DNA of 21,445 nucleotides from DATJZH01 sp035499215 (GTDB lineage: Bacteria > Actinomycetota > Actinomycetes > Streptosporangiales > Streptosporangiaceae): positions 1 to 21,445 of the forward strand of contig DATJZH010000374.1 of assembly GCA_035499215.1 (NCBI GenBank). Direction: 5' to 3'. Below the pieces are notes generated by a model that was given only the letters and a program-made list of their open reading frames with translations, had not been told where the DNA came from and did no database searches. This document shows, one piece after another, positions 6,940-13,945 of this stretch. The translations under genes were made by a program, and so were the position numbers. Within the stretch, counting starts at the first letter, position 1. Each line of letters opens with the position of its first letter.

Positions 6940-7023
6940 CCCTTAAGGGAGGATAGGCACCCGCCGCCATTTATGGCGGGGACCGAGTAGAAGCCACCAG
7001 CCTGCTGGTCTCGTGGATCACGA
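6940..7023. promoter_or_regulatory. Cluster of dyads in the Xre-2/ATPase divergent spacer
   Basis: Four symmetric elements stand close together. CCCTTAAGGG (6940-6949) overlaps the ribosome-binding site of Xre-2. CCGCCAT-TT-ATGGCGG (6964-6979) is perfect. ACCAGC-CT-GCTGGT (6996-7009) is perfect. TCGTG-GAT-CACGA (7011-7023) is perfect. The centres of the second and third are 31 bp apart, about three helical turns. The rest of the 293-bp spacer (6929-7221) holds no gene. It has a TGGGATCCCA palindrome at 7044-7053 and a GC-rich run at 7130-7165. The cluster is a candidate operator region for Xre-2. Confidence 0.45.
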
Positions 7024-7221
7024 TACCGGAGTCAAGCCTCGAATGGGATCCCAATTGATATTTCGTGAAGCAGACTTGTTCCACGCACTTGCATCCCGTG
7101 CATGCCCAGACCATGATGAGTTCCGGTGGTCCGGCCCGCGGCCGGCCCGGCCCAGGCCCGGGTAGGGATCCCCGCCAGCAGGCCCTCGTCATTTCCGGCA
7201 CGCCGGGGAAGGAGCGCCGAG

Positions 7222-7674
7222 ATGGCATCAGCGGCTCGCCGCAGCGGTACAACCGAGGATCTCGCGGCGACGGCGGGCGCGTCGTTCCTTGGCTACCTGA
7301 CCATTCCGGGACGCCCGGAGCACGTCAGGCAGGCGCGCGCATTCGTGGCGAAGACACTGGGCGAGGGCTGGTGGCGGTGCTCCGACGTGGCCTTATTGCT
7401 GACGTCCGAGCTGGTCACCAATGCTGTCCTGCACAGCGACTCGCGCCTGCGCGGCGGGACCGTGACGCTCGTGATGACCGCGGTGTCTGGCGGCCTGCGG
7501 ATCGAGGTCACTGACAGCGGCTCGGACATCAGCGCGCCGGTCGTCAAGGACGAGGTGTTCGCTTCCGACGGCCACGGCCTTTTCCTGGTCCAGAGCCTCG
7601 CCGATCGCTGGGGCTACGTGCGTGATGTGGCCGGCACCACCGTGTGGTTCTGGCTGCGTCTGCGGCCTGACTGA
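7222..7674 (+). CDS. RsbW/SpoIIAB-like ATP-binding protein (HATPase_c fold, putative anti-sigma kinase)
   Basis: 150 residues. The Bergerat ATP-binding fold is visible. The N box is ALLLTSELVTNAVLHSDS (57-74, Asn67). The G1 box is EVTDSGSD (Asp98, Gly100). The G2 box is DGHGLFLVQSLADRWG (116-131). There is no receiver, histidine-phosphoacceptor or membrane part, so it resembles stand-alone RsbW-type kinases that act on anti-sigma antagonists. No sigma factor or STAS antagonist gene is near. The start is the ATG at 7222, with AAGGAG 7 bases upstream. Leu58, inside the N box, is encoded by TTA (7393-7395), so translation could depend on a bldA-type leucyl-tRNA. Such ATPases often accompany Xre-DUF397 pairs in actinomycetes. 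Confidence 0.88.
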   Translation: MASAARRSGTTEDLAATAGASFLGYLTIPGRPEHVRQARAFVAKTLGEGWWRCSDVALLLTSELVTNAVLHSDSRLRGGTVTLVMTAVSGGLRIEVTDSGSDISAPVVKDEVFASDGHGLFLVQSLADRWGYVRDVAGTTVWFWLRLRPD

Positions 7675-7698
7675 CCGGCCAGGTCGCCGGAAGCACTG

Positions 7699-9117
7699 TC
7701 AGCCGCGCCGGGGGCTGCGCGGCCGCCCGGCCGTCCCGCCGCCTCGCTTCTCCCGCAGCCGCATTGTGACGCGCACCGGCGATCCGGCGAAGCCAAACTC
7801 CTCGCGCAGCCGCCGCTCGATGAAGCGCCGGTAGCCCGCCTGCAGGAATCCGGTCGTGAAAAGAACGAAATGCGGCGGCCGTATCCCCGCCTGCGTCGCA
7901 AACATGATCCTCGGCTGCCTGCCGCCCCGGACGGGCGGTGGCGTAGCCGCAAGCAGGCCAGACAGCCAGGCATTGAGGCGACCCGTCTGCACCCTTGTGT
8001 CCCAGCCCGCCAGGGCCGCTTCGAGCCCGGGCACCAGGCGGTCTATGCGCCAGCCGGTAGCTGCCGAGATGTTGACCCGCGGCGCCCAGCGCGCGGTGTG
8101 CAGCTGCCGCTCGATCTCACGGTCCAGGAAACGCCGGCGATCCTCGTCCACCAGGTCCCACTTGTTGTAAGCGATCACCAGCGCCCGGCCGGCGTCGATC
8201 ACCATGGAAACGATCCGCAGGTCCTGCTCGGCGAGGGGCTGGCTCGCGTCGACGAGCACCACCGCGACTTCTGCTCGCTCCAGCGCGCGCTCGGTACGAA
8301 GGGCGGCAAAATAATCTGCCCCCTGCGTCTCCCGCACCCGGCGCCTGATGCCGGCCGTGTCGATGAACCGCCAGGCACGGCCGCCCACGTCGACGAGCTC
8401 GTCAACCGGGTCCCTGGTAGTGCCCGCGGCCGTGTCCACCAGCACGCGCTCCTGGCCGGCCAGCTTGTTCAGCAAACTCGACTTCCCTACATTCGGGCGC
8501 CCGATCAGCGCGACCCGGCGCGGACCCGCCTCCGCACCGAACGGCTCGCACGGGGTCGCCGGCAGCGCATCCAGCACAATGTCCAGCAGATCGCCGCTGC
8601 CGCGTCCGTGCAGGGCGCTCACCGGGACCGGCTCGCCCAGGCCCAGCGACCACAGGGAGGTCGCAGCCGGCTCGCCCGGCGCATCATCGACCTTGTTGGC
8701 GGCGAGCACGACGGGCTTGCGAGAGCGCCGCAGCACAGCTGCGACCGCCGCGTCCGCGTCCGTCACGCCGACGACAGCATCCACGACGAAGAGCACGGCG
8801 TCGGCGGCATCCACCGCGAGGCGCGCCTGCGCGGCCATCCTGGCCGCCAGCGCCGGGGAGCCCTCCATCGCCGGCTCCCAGCCGCCGGTATCGACCAGGG
8901 TGAAGGCCCGGCCCCGCCAGGTTGCATCGTAGGCCACACGATCTCTGGTAACACCTGGCGTGTCCTCGACGACTGCCTGGCGGCTGCCGAGAATCCGGTT
9001 GACCAGGGTGGACTTGCCGACATTCGGCCGGCCCACGACTGCCAGCACCGGCGCGGGCGGCTGCTGGAGCTGATCCTCCGCCGCGGCGGGCTCCGCGGCG
9101 GAGCTCAGGTCGCCCAT
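7699..9117 (-). CDS. der: Ribosome-associated GTPase Der (EngA)
   Basis: 472 residues with two consecutive GTPase domains and a C-terminal KH-like domain, an architecture unique to Der. Domain 1 has GRPNVGKST (29-37), DTGG (76-79) and ANKVD. Domain 2 has GRPNVGKSS, DTAGIRRR and YNKWDLVDED. Der is essential for 50S ribosomal subunit maturation. A 20-residue acidic/Gln/Pro-rich N-terminal extension precedes domain 1, as is common in actinobacteria. The ATG at 9115-9117 lies within the last codons of cmk (13-bp overlap), indicating coupled translation. The C-terminal tail is basic (RLREKRGGGT, RPRSPRRG). The gene ends 24 bp from the convergent ATPase gene, with no clear hairpin between them. Confidence 0.97.
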   Translation of the reverse strand: MGDLSSAAEPAAAEDQLQQPPAPVLAVVGRPNVGKSTLVNRILGSRQAVVEDTPGVTRDRVAYDATWRGRAFTLVDTGGWEPAMEGSPALAARMAAQARLAVDAADAVLFVVDAVVGVTDADAAVAAVLRRSRKPVVLAANKVDDAPGEPAATSLWSLGLGEPVPVSALHGRGSGDLLDIVLDALPATPCEPFGAEAGPRRVALIGRPNVGKSSLLNKLAGQERVLVDTAAGTTRDPVDELVDVGGRAWRFIDTAGIRRRVRETQGADYFAALRTERALERAEVAVVLVDASQPLAEQDLRIVSMVIDAGRALVIAYNKWDLVDEDRRRFLDREIERQLHTARWAPRVNISAATGWRIDRLVPGLEAALAGWDTRVQTGRLNAWLSGLLAATPPPVRGGRQPRIMFATQAGIRPPHFVLFTTGFLQAGYRRFIERRLREEFGFAGSPVRVTMRLREKRGGGTAGRPRSPRRG

Positions 9118-9857
9118 GCGGCTCCCGCCCGGCGCTGCCCGGCCAGTCCCACGATCTCCTCGATGACCTCGTCCAGTCCCAGCGAGGTCGCATTGATCTC
9201 GACGGCATCGGCTGCCCTGGCCATCTGCGGGGCGTCGCGGCGATCCCGCTGCGCCTGCTCCCGGAGCGTCAGCGCCGGGCTGACGGCCGGGTCTGCCGCC
9301 AGCTCGGCGGTGCGGCGCCGGGCCCGGACCTCCTCGCTCGCGGTCAGAAAAACCTTGACCGGCGCGTCAGGCGCCACGACGCTGCCGATATCCCGTCCCT
9401 CGGCAACGATGCCGCCGCCTGCGCTGACGGCCCGGGCGATGATGTCCCGCTGCCGTGCGATCAGGTACTCGCGCACCCGGGGGATCGATGCGACAGCGCT
9501 GACCGCGTTCGAGACCTCGCGGGTCCGGATCAGGCCGGATACATCGGCGCCGTCTACCCGGACGACCGGATTGTCGGGATCTGCGCCGACCTCGATCACC
9601 GGGCAGCGCATGTGCTCGACCACCGCGCTGCCGCGTGCAGTGTCGATATCGTGAGCCAGCAGCCACCAGGTCAGCGCGCGGTACATGGCGCCAGTGTCCA
9701 GGTAGCGCAGCCGAAGAGCCCTGGCGACGCCCCTTGCCGCGCTTGACTTCCCCGAGCCTGCGGGACCGTCCACCGCGATGACGAGACCCCGGCCCGGCGG
9801 CGCGCAGCGGCCAGCGTCGCCGCCGACGGTTCCCTGAGTCCTGGCAGCGTTGGTCAC
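9105..9857 (-). CDS. cmk: Cytidylate kinase
   Basis: 250 residues from the GTG at 9855-9857. The enzyme phosphorylates CMP/dCMP with ATP in the cytosol. The P-loop is GPAGSGKSS (31-39), followed by LRYLDTGAMYRAL, the NMP-binding region VSAVASIPRVRE, and EGRDIGSVVAPDA, all diagnostic of bacterial Cmk. The open frame extends upstream to 10055, but that part overlaps tyrA and has no family similarity. The GTG lies 10 bp past the tyrA stop, with only a weak ribosome-binding site, so reinitiation after tyrA is plausible. About 25 residues precede the P-loop region, somewhat longer than in E. coli. The gene is followed immediately by der, as in Mycobacterium and Streptomyces. Confidence 0.95.
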   Translation of the reverse strand: MTNAARTQGTVGGDAGRCAPPGRGLVIAVDGPAGSGKSSAARGVARALRLRYLDTGAMYRALTWWLLAHDIDTARGSAVVEHMRCPVIEVGADPDNPVVRVDGADVSGLIRTREVSNAVSAVASIPRVREYLIARQRDIIARAVSAGGGIVAEGRDIGSVVAPDAPVKVFLTASEEVRARRRTAELAADPAVSPALTLREQAQRDRRDAPQMARAADAVEINATSLGLDEVIEEIVGLAGQRRAGAAWAT

Positions 9858-9867
9858 GATGGCGATG

Positions 9868-10989
9868 TTACCGGCGCACCGGCCACCCGCCGACCGCAAG
9901 CGCCTCCGTGAGCCGCGCTGCGGCCTCCGCCCGGACCGAAAGCTCGGCCACCCCGGCCGGCAGTCCGGGTGAATGCTCGATGGCCACGTCCTCGATGTTG
10001 ATCCCGGCCTCGCCAGCGGCCTGAAAGAGCCGGCCGAGCTCGCCGGGGCGGTCACCGATGACCACCTGGACGATCGCGTAGTGCGGGGCGGGCCTGCCCT
10101 GCTTGCCGGGGATCCTGGCCACCCCGGCTCCGCCGCGCTCCAGCAGCCCGGTCAGGTGCCGCACCGAAGCGTCATCGCCCGCAGCGGCACCGGCCAGTGC
10201 CGTGGCGGCGGCTGCAAGCTCCTGCGCCATAGCCGCAAGCACCTCGCGTGCGTGCCCGGCGTTCGCAGCGAGGATCTGGGTCCACAGGGCGACGTCGCTG
10301 GCGGCGATCCTGGTGATGTCGCGCAGGCCCTGGCCGGCGATGGCCAGGGCGGCGGGTGGCGCGTGCTCAAGCCGTGCGGACATGGCTGCGGCGACTATAT
10401 GCGGCACATGCGAGACAAGTGCCACGTACCGGTCATGTTCCTCCGCCGACATCGTGACCGGCTGCGCCCCGCAGGCACGCGCCAGCTCCGTCACGGCAGC
10501 CGCGCTCGCACCGGATGTCTCCGGCGCCGGGCAGATCACCCACGGCTGTCCCAGGAAAAGGTCAGCGCGGGCAGCGGCGGGCCCGGAGCGCTCGCGCCCG
10601 GACAGCGGGTGACCCGGCACGTACGTCCGCAGATCGCAGCCCAGCGCCCTGGCTCTGGCCAGCGGCAGCTCCTTGACGCTGGCGACGTCGGTGAAGCAGC
10701 GCGCGAGCCGGCGCCGCTGTGCGGAGTCCAGCGCGGGCGCGACGGCAGCGGGCGGCACGGCTAGTACCGCTATGTCCGCTGCGCCGCCCGGCGGCCCGGT
10801 CTCGGGCAGTACCGCGCCCGCGCCGATTTCGGCAGCTAGCCGGGCCGAGGCTGGATCACAGTCGGCCAGCCAGATCGTGCTGCCGCGCTCCCGCAGGGCC
10901 AGCGCGACGGAGGTGCCGATCAGCCCGGTGCCGATCACCACCGCCCGTGCCGGAGCGGCCCGGGAGGAGGCGGTGCCGCCGCCGGTCAC
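9868..10989 (-). CDS. tyrA: Prephenate dehydrogenase with C-terminal ACT domain
   Basis: 373 residues from the GTG at 10987-10989, which overlaps the aroH stop as GTGA. The protein converts prephenate to 4-hydroxyphenylpyruvate with NAD(P)+ for tyrosine synthesis. The dinucleotide motif is VIGTGLIGTS (18-27). His127 lies in YVPGHPLSG, the conserved substrate/catalytic segment. EEHDRYVALVSHVPHIVA belongs to the helical dimerisation domain. An ACT domain spans about 303-373 (YAIVQVVIGDRPGELGRLF, then INIEDVAIEH), probably giving feedback control by tyrosine or another amino acid. The upstream frame to 11130 overlaps aroH and is discarded. The pairing with aroH places chorismate-to-prephenate and the next step in one coupled unit. 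Confidence 0.95.
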   Translation of the reverse strand: MTGGGTASSRAAPARAVVIGTGLIGTSVALALRERGSTIWLADCDPASARLAAEIGAGAVLPETGPPGGAADIAVLAVPPAAVAPALDSAQRRRLARCFTDVASVKELPLARARALGCDLRTYVPGHPLSGRERSGPAAARADLFLGQPWVICPAPETSGASAAAVTELARACGAQPVTMSAEEHDRYVALVSHVPHIVAAAMSARLEHAPPAALAIAGQGLRDITRIAASDVALWTQILAANAGHAREVLAAMAQELAAAATALAGAAAGDDASVRHLTGLLERGGAGVARIPGKQGRPAPHYAIVQVVIGDRPGELGRLFQAAGEAGINIEDVAIEHSPGLPAGVAELSVRAEAAARLTEALAVGGWPVRR

Positions 10990-11348
10990 TGCGCGATATC
11001 CAGCCGCAGGGCGGCCGCGCCCCGCAGGTAGGCGTGCTGCATCGCCGATCGCGGCCGATCGGTCTCGACGTGCATGAGCAGCCGCACCACTCGCGGCAGC
11101 CCGCCCGGCACGTTGATCTCCGTGCAGCACAGCAGGGGCACCTCCTGGAAGCCGAGCTTGCGCGCCGCCAGGGCGGGGAATTCGGCGTTTAGGTCCGCGG
11201 TAGCAGTGAACAACACGCTGATCACATCGTCGGTGCTGAGGCCGTTCCTGCTCATGACCTCGGTCACCAGCTCGGTGGTGGCGTCGAGGATCGCCCCGCT
11301 GTCATTGGCATCTACCTGGGTCGCGCCCCGCACTGCCCGCACTGCCAC
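10986..11348 (-). CDS. aroH: Monofunctional chorismate mutase, AroH class
   Basis: 120 residues, the size of the trimeric Bacillus subtilis AroH enzyme. It rearranges chorismate to prephenate. Residues aligning with the known active site are present: Arg7 (AVRAVRGAT), Glu77 (CCTEINVPGG), Arg89 (LPRVVRLLM) and Tyr107 (HAYLRGA). These match B. subtilis Arg7, Glu78, Arg90 and Tyr108 with a one-residue gap. The GTG start at 11346-11348 has a strong AGGAGGAG six bases upstream. The stop overlaps the tyrA start, so mutase and dehydrogenase are made together. The gap of 48 bp from rluB has no visible promoter. Confidence 0.95.
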   Translation of the reverse strand: MAVRAVRGATQVDANDSGAILDATTELVTEVMSRNGLSTDDVISVLFTATADLNAEFPALAARKLGFQEVPLLCCTEINVPGGLPRVVRLLMHVETDRPRSAMQHAYLRGAAALRLDIAQ

Positions 11349-11396
11349 CTCGAGCTCCTCCTCACACCCGCTGGCGCCGGACTGCCGCCGACGGCA

Positions 11397-12311
11397 TCAC
11401 AGCCCCACGGCGGCGTACAGGTCGCCGATTTCCCGGGCAGTGAGCCGGCGCGTGGCGCCGGGGCGCAGCGACCCGAGCATGACCGGCCCGACCTGGGTCC
11501 TGACCAGCCGGCTGACCGGATGACCGACCTCGGCGAGCATCCGCCGGACGATGTGCTTGCGCCCCTCGTGCAGGGCAATCTCGACCAGCGCCCGGCTTCC
11601 CGCCCGCTCTACCACACGGAACCTGTCAGCGCTCGCCACCCCGTCCGACAGCCTAATGCCCGTGATCAGCTGGCGTCCCAGGTCCCTGGGCAGCGGGCCG
11701 GGGACGTCCGCCAGGTAGGTCTTGAGCACGCCATAGCGCGGGTGGGCCAGCCGGTGCGCAAGCTCCCCGTCGTTCATCAGCAGGATCAGGCCCTCGGTGT
11801 CGTAGTCGAGCCTGCCGACATGAAACAGCCGCGCGGCGCGGTCACCAAGGTAATCAGCGATAGTGGGCCGGCCGCGGCTGTCCGACATCGTGGTGAGCAC
11901 CCCGGCCGGCTTGTTCAGGCCAACGTAGACGAGATCCTCGCTGGCCGGTATCCGTCTGCCGTCCACCCTGATGACCTGCCGCCGCGGATCGACGCGCGCA
12001 CCGAACCTGCGGACGACCTCCCCGTCCACCTCGACCCGGCCCGCGCCGATCATCTCTTCGCAATGCCGCCGGCTGCCTACCCCGGCAGCGGCCAGAACCT
12101 TCTGCAGGCGCACGCCGCCCGGCACGTCCGTCAGCGAGTCGCGGCCGTCCTCGTAGTCCTCCGGGTGCGGATCCGGGCCACGGGCCGGGCCGCCTGCGCG
12201 GCCCGGCCGGTCTGGGCGATCCGGCCGGCCTGCGCGGTGCTGACTGGCACCCTGGACACGGGCGTGCCCGCCGCAGTGGCGCTGCCGCGGGTCATCCCCG
12301 CGCGTGCTCAT
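11397..12311 (-). CDS. rluB: 23S rRNA pseudouridine synthase, RluB/RsuA family
   Basis: 304 residues. The catalytic domain carries Asp169 in HVGRLDYDTEGLILLMNDG, the invariant motif of RsuA/RluB/RluE/RluF enzymes. It is preceded by an S4 RNA-binding domain at about 67-115 (VRLQKVLAAAGVGSRRHCEE). The C-terminus has HEGRKHIVRRMLAEVGHPV and closes with RLTAREIGDLYAAVGL. By position it is expected to modify 23S rRNA. The first 65 residues are a disordered Arg/Asp/Pro/Gly-rich tail with DRPDRPGR-like repeats, common in actinobacterial homologues. The start is the ATG at 12309-12311, with AGGA 8 bases upstream, overlapping the end of scpB by 20 bp. Earlier in-frame ATGs lie deeper in scpB and are less likely. 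Confidence 0.93.
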   Translation of the reverse strand: MSTRGDDPRQRHCGGHARVQGASQHRAGRPDRPDRPGRAGGPARGPDPHPEDYEDGRDSLTDVPGGVRLQKVLAAAGVGSRRHCEEMIGAGRVEVDGEVVRRFGARVDPRRQVIRVDGRRIPASEDLVYVGLNKPAGVLTTMSDSRGRPTIADYLGDRAARLFHVGRLDYDTEGLILLMNDGELAHRLAHPRYGVLKTYLADVPGPLPRDLGRQLITGIRLSDGVASADRFRVVERAGSRALVEIALHEGRKHIVRRMLAEVGHPVSRLVRTQVGPVMLGSLRPGATRRLTAREIGDLYAAVGL

Positions 12312-12948
12312 GACCGGCATCCTGTCCGTCGTCAAGATCATCGGGCAGGAAGGGCGCAAGGTCTGGCAGCCCATCCAGGCTGTCCAGGCCGAGCCGCTCG
12401 AGGAAGTAGCCGGAAGTCCGGAACAGGATGGCGCCGGTATCCGGATCGGCGCCCGCCTCCTCGACCAGCCCGCGCAGCACCAGCGTGCGGATTACGCCGT
12501 CGCAGTTGACGCCCCGCACTGCCGATACGCGCGCTCTGCTGACTGGCTGGCGGTAGGCGACGACCGCGAGCGTTTCCAGGGCCGCCTGAGTCAGCCGGAC
12601 TTCCTGGCCATCGCTGACGAAGCGCTCGACGACCGGTGCGCACTGCTCGCGCGTGTAGTAGCGCCAGCCGCCGGCCACCTTCCGCAGGTCGAAGCCGCGC
12701 CGCTGGTCGGTGTAGGAAGCCGCAAGCTGGCTCAGCGCGGCGGCCACCTCACCGCGCGGCCGCTCCAGCACCTGCGCGAGGACAACCTCTGGCACAGGCT
12801 CATCAGCTACGAGCAGGATGGCTTCCAGGCTCGCCTGCAGGCCAGGTGGCTCCGCGCCGCCGCCCGGCTCGGGGCCGCCGCCCGGCTCGGGGCCGCCGAG
12901 CGATTCCCCGTCGTCGTCCGCGGCGAACGCCAGAGATCCGTCCTGCAT
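12292..12948 (-). CDS. scpB: Segregation and condensation protein B
   Basis: 218 residues. ScpB is the winged-helix (kite) subunit that joins ScpA and SMC in bacterial condensin. Two winged-helix domains are seen at about 37-100 (LQASLEAILLVADEPVP) and 110-190 (RLTQAALETLAVVAYRQPVS, then GLVEEAGADPDTGAILFRTS). The LAVVAYRQP segment is the family hallmark. A Gly/Pro/Glu-rich N-terminal tail contains two to three copies of GGPEPG, from an 18-bp tandem repeat in the DNA. The start is the ATG at 12946-12948, separated from the scpA stop by 3 bp, so the two subunits are coupled. The C-terminus is acidic. Confidence 0.96.
   Translation of the reverse strand: MQDGSLAFAADDDGESLGGPEPGGGPEPGGGAEPPGLQASLEAILLVADEPVPEVVLAQVLERPRGEVAAALSQLAASYTDQRRGFDLRKVAGGWRYYTREQCAPVVERFVSDGQEVRLTQAALETLAVVAYRQPVSRARVSAVRGVNCDGVIRTLVLRGLVEEAGADPDTGAILFRTSGYFLERLGLDSLDGLPDLAPFLPDDLDDGQDAGHEHARG
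12856..12897. repeat. 18-bp tandem repeat within the scpB 5' end
   Basis: GCCGCCGCCCGGCTCGGG is present at 12856-12873 and 12874-12891, followed by a partial copy. Read on the minus strand it encodes the repeating hexapeptide GGPEPG in the disordered tail of ScpB. Copy number could vary between strains without breaking the frame. Confidence 0.8.
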
Positions 12949-12951
12949 GGC

Positions 12952-13761
12952 CTAGTCGTCTTCCTCTCGCTTCGCCGGCCGGGTGCTCCAGGACACGTGG
13001 AGCTCGCCGAGCTGCACTACCTGGTCGAGCCAGACGCGGCCATCCCGGTAGAGCTCAAGGACCGCCAGGAAGCGGGCTACCACCTCGTACGTGTCGGCGC
13101 AGTCGGCAGCCAGTCGGCGGAAGGTCACCCGGCCCAGCCGGGCGAGCCGCACGACAATTATCTCGATCTGCTCGCGCACGGTGGTACGGGATACATGCAG
13201 ATGAGCCGTAGACACCACCGGGGGACGCCTCGGCGCGAGCGCGCGCGCCGCGATCGCAGCGAATTCCGCCGGTCCGAGGCCAAGGAGTACTTCAGGCAGC
13301 AGTTCCGCGAACCTCGGCTCCATCGCGACCCGGCGCGGGTGCCTGCGGCCCTGGACGGCCATCTGGCTGGCGAGCACCGCCGCCGCCTCTTTGTAGGCGC
13401 GATACTGCAGCAGCCGGGCGAACAGCAGATCCCTGGCCTCGAGCAGGGCGAGGTCTTCCTCGTCGTCTACCTCTCCGGCAGGCAGCAGCCGCGCGGCCTT
13501 GAGGTCGAGCAGGGTGGCGGCAACAACCAGAAAATAGCTGGCCTGGTCCAGGTCCCACGCGCCGGCCAGGGCCCGGATATGGCTGATGAACTCGTCGGTG
13601 ACGCTGGACAGCGCGATCTCGGTGATGTCCAGCTTGTGCTTGGAGATAAGCGCAAGGAGCAGGTCGAAAGGGCCCTCGAACACGTCGAGGTGCACCTCGA
13701 AGCCGCCGGGAGGCCGCGTCTGCGGAGCATCGCCCACCTCGCCGGTCACCACGCTTGTCAT
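12952..13761 (-). CDS. scpA: Segregation and condensation protein A (kleisin)
   Basis: 269 residues, matching bacterial kleisins. The N-terminal SMC-binding region begins with FEVHLDVFEGPFDLLLALIS and HKLDITEIALSSVTDEFISH. YFLVVAATLLDLKAARLLP is the next conserved block. The C-terminal winged helix (about 185-260) has TVREQIEIIVVRLARLGRVT and ARFLAVLELYRDGRV. ScpA bridges the SMC head domains and holds ScpB. The ATG at 13759-13761 has only a weak ribosome-binding site (GGA about 5 bases upstream). The 184-bp gap to parA (13762-13945) holds no gene and no clear promoter or hairpin. This local order, parA-like then scpA and scpB, is conserved in actinobacteria. Confidence 0.96.
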   Translation of the reverse strand: MTSVVTGEVGDAPQTRPPGGFEVHLDVFEGPFDLLLALISKHKLDITEIALSSVTDEFISHIRALAGAWDLDQASYFLVVAATLLDLKAARLLPAGEVDDEEDLALLEARDLLFARLLQYRAYKEAAAVLASQMAVQGRRHPRRVAMEPRFAELLPEVLLGLGPAEFAAIAARALAPRRPPVVSTAHLHVSRTTVREQIEIIVVRLARLGRVTFRRLAADCADTYEVVARFLAVLELYRDGRVWLDQVVQLGELHVSWSTRPAKREEDD

Positions 13762-13945
13762 ACCGGATCCGCCGCCGCATCATCGCACGCGGCGCTCGCC
13801 GCTGTCACCCGACGCTATCCGATGACCGACGGACAGTCAGACAATGATCTTCTGGGGTTGCTGCTCCTGGCCGCTGGCCTGGCGCGGGGTCCCGGCGTCC
13901 GGGGTACCGGCCGCCGGTCGGAGCATCTCGGCGGCCCCGGCACAT

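Noticed and set aside
7126..7221. Longer N-terminus for the RsbW-like ATPase
   Set aside because: The additional 32 residues are Pro/Arg/Gly-rich and the ideal AAGGAG precedes the ATG at 7222.
6971..7252. Minus-strand 93-codon frame with a cysteine-rich stretch (ACTGCKC) across the Xre-2/ATPase spacer
   Set aside because: It overlaps the ATPase start, I found no convincing ribosome-binding site for it, and it matches nothing I know. The cysteines may be chance.
7870..9654. 594-codon plus-strand open frame opposite der and cmk
   Set aside because: It is antisense to two unmistakable genes and its translation is Arg/His/Pro-rich with no domain. Long empty frames of this kind are expected opposite high-GC genes.
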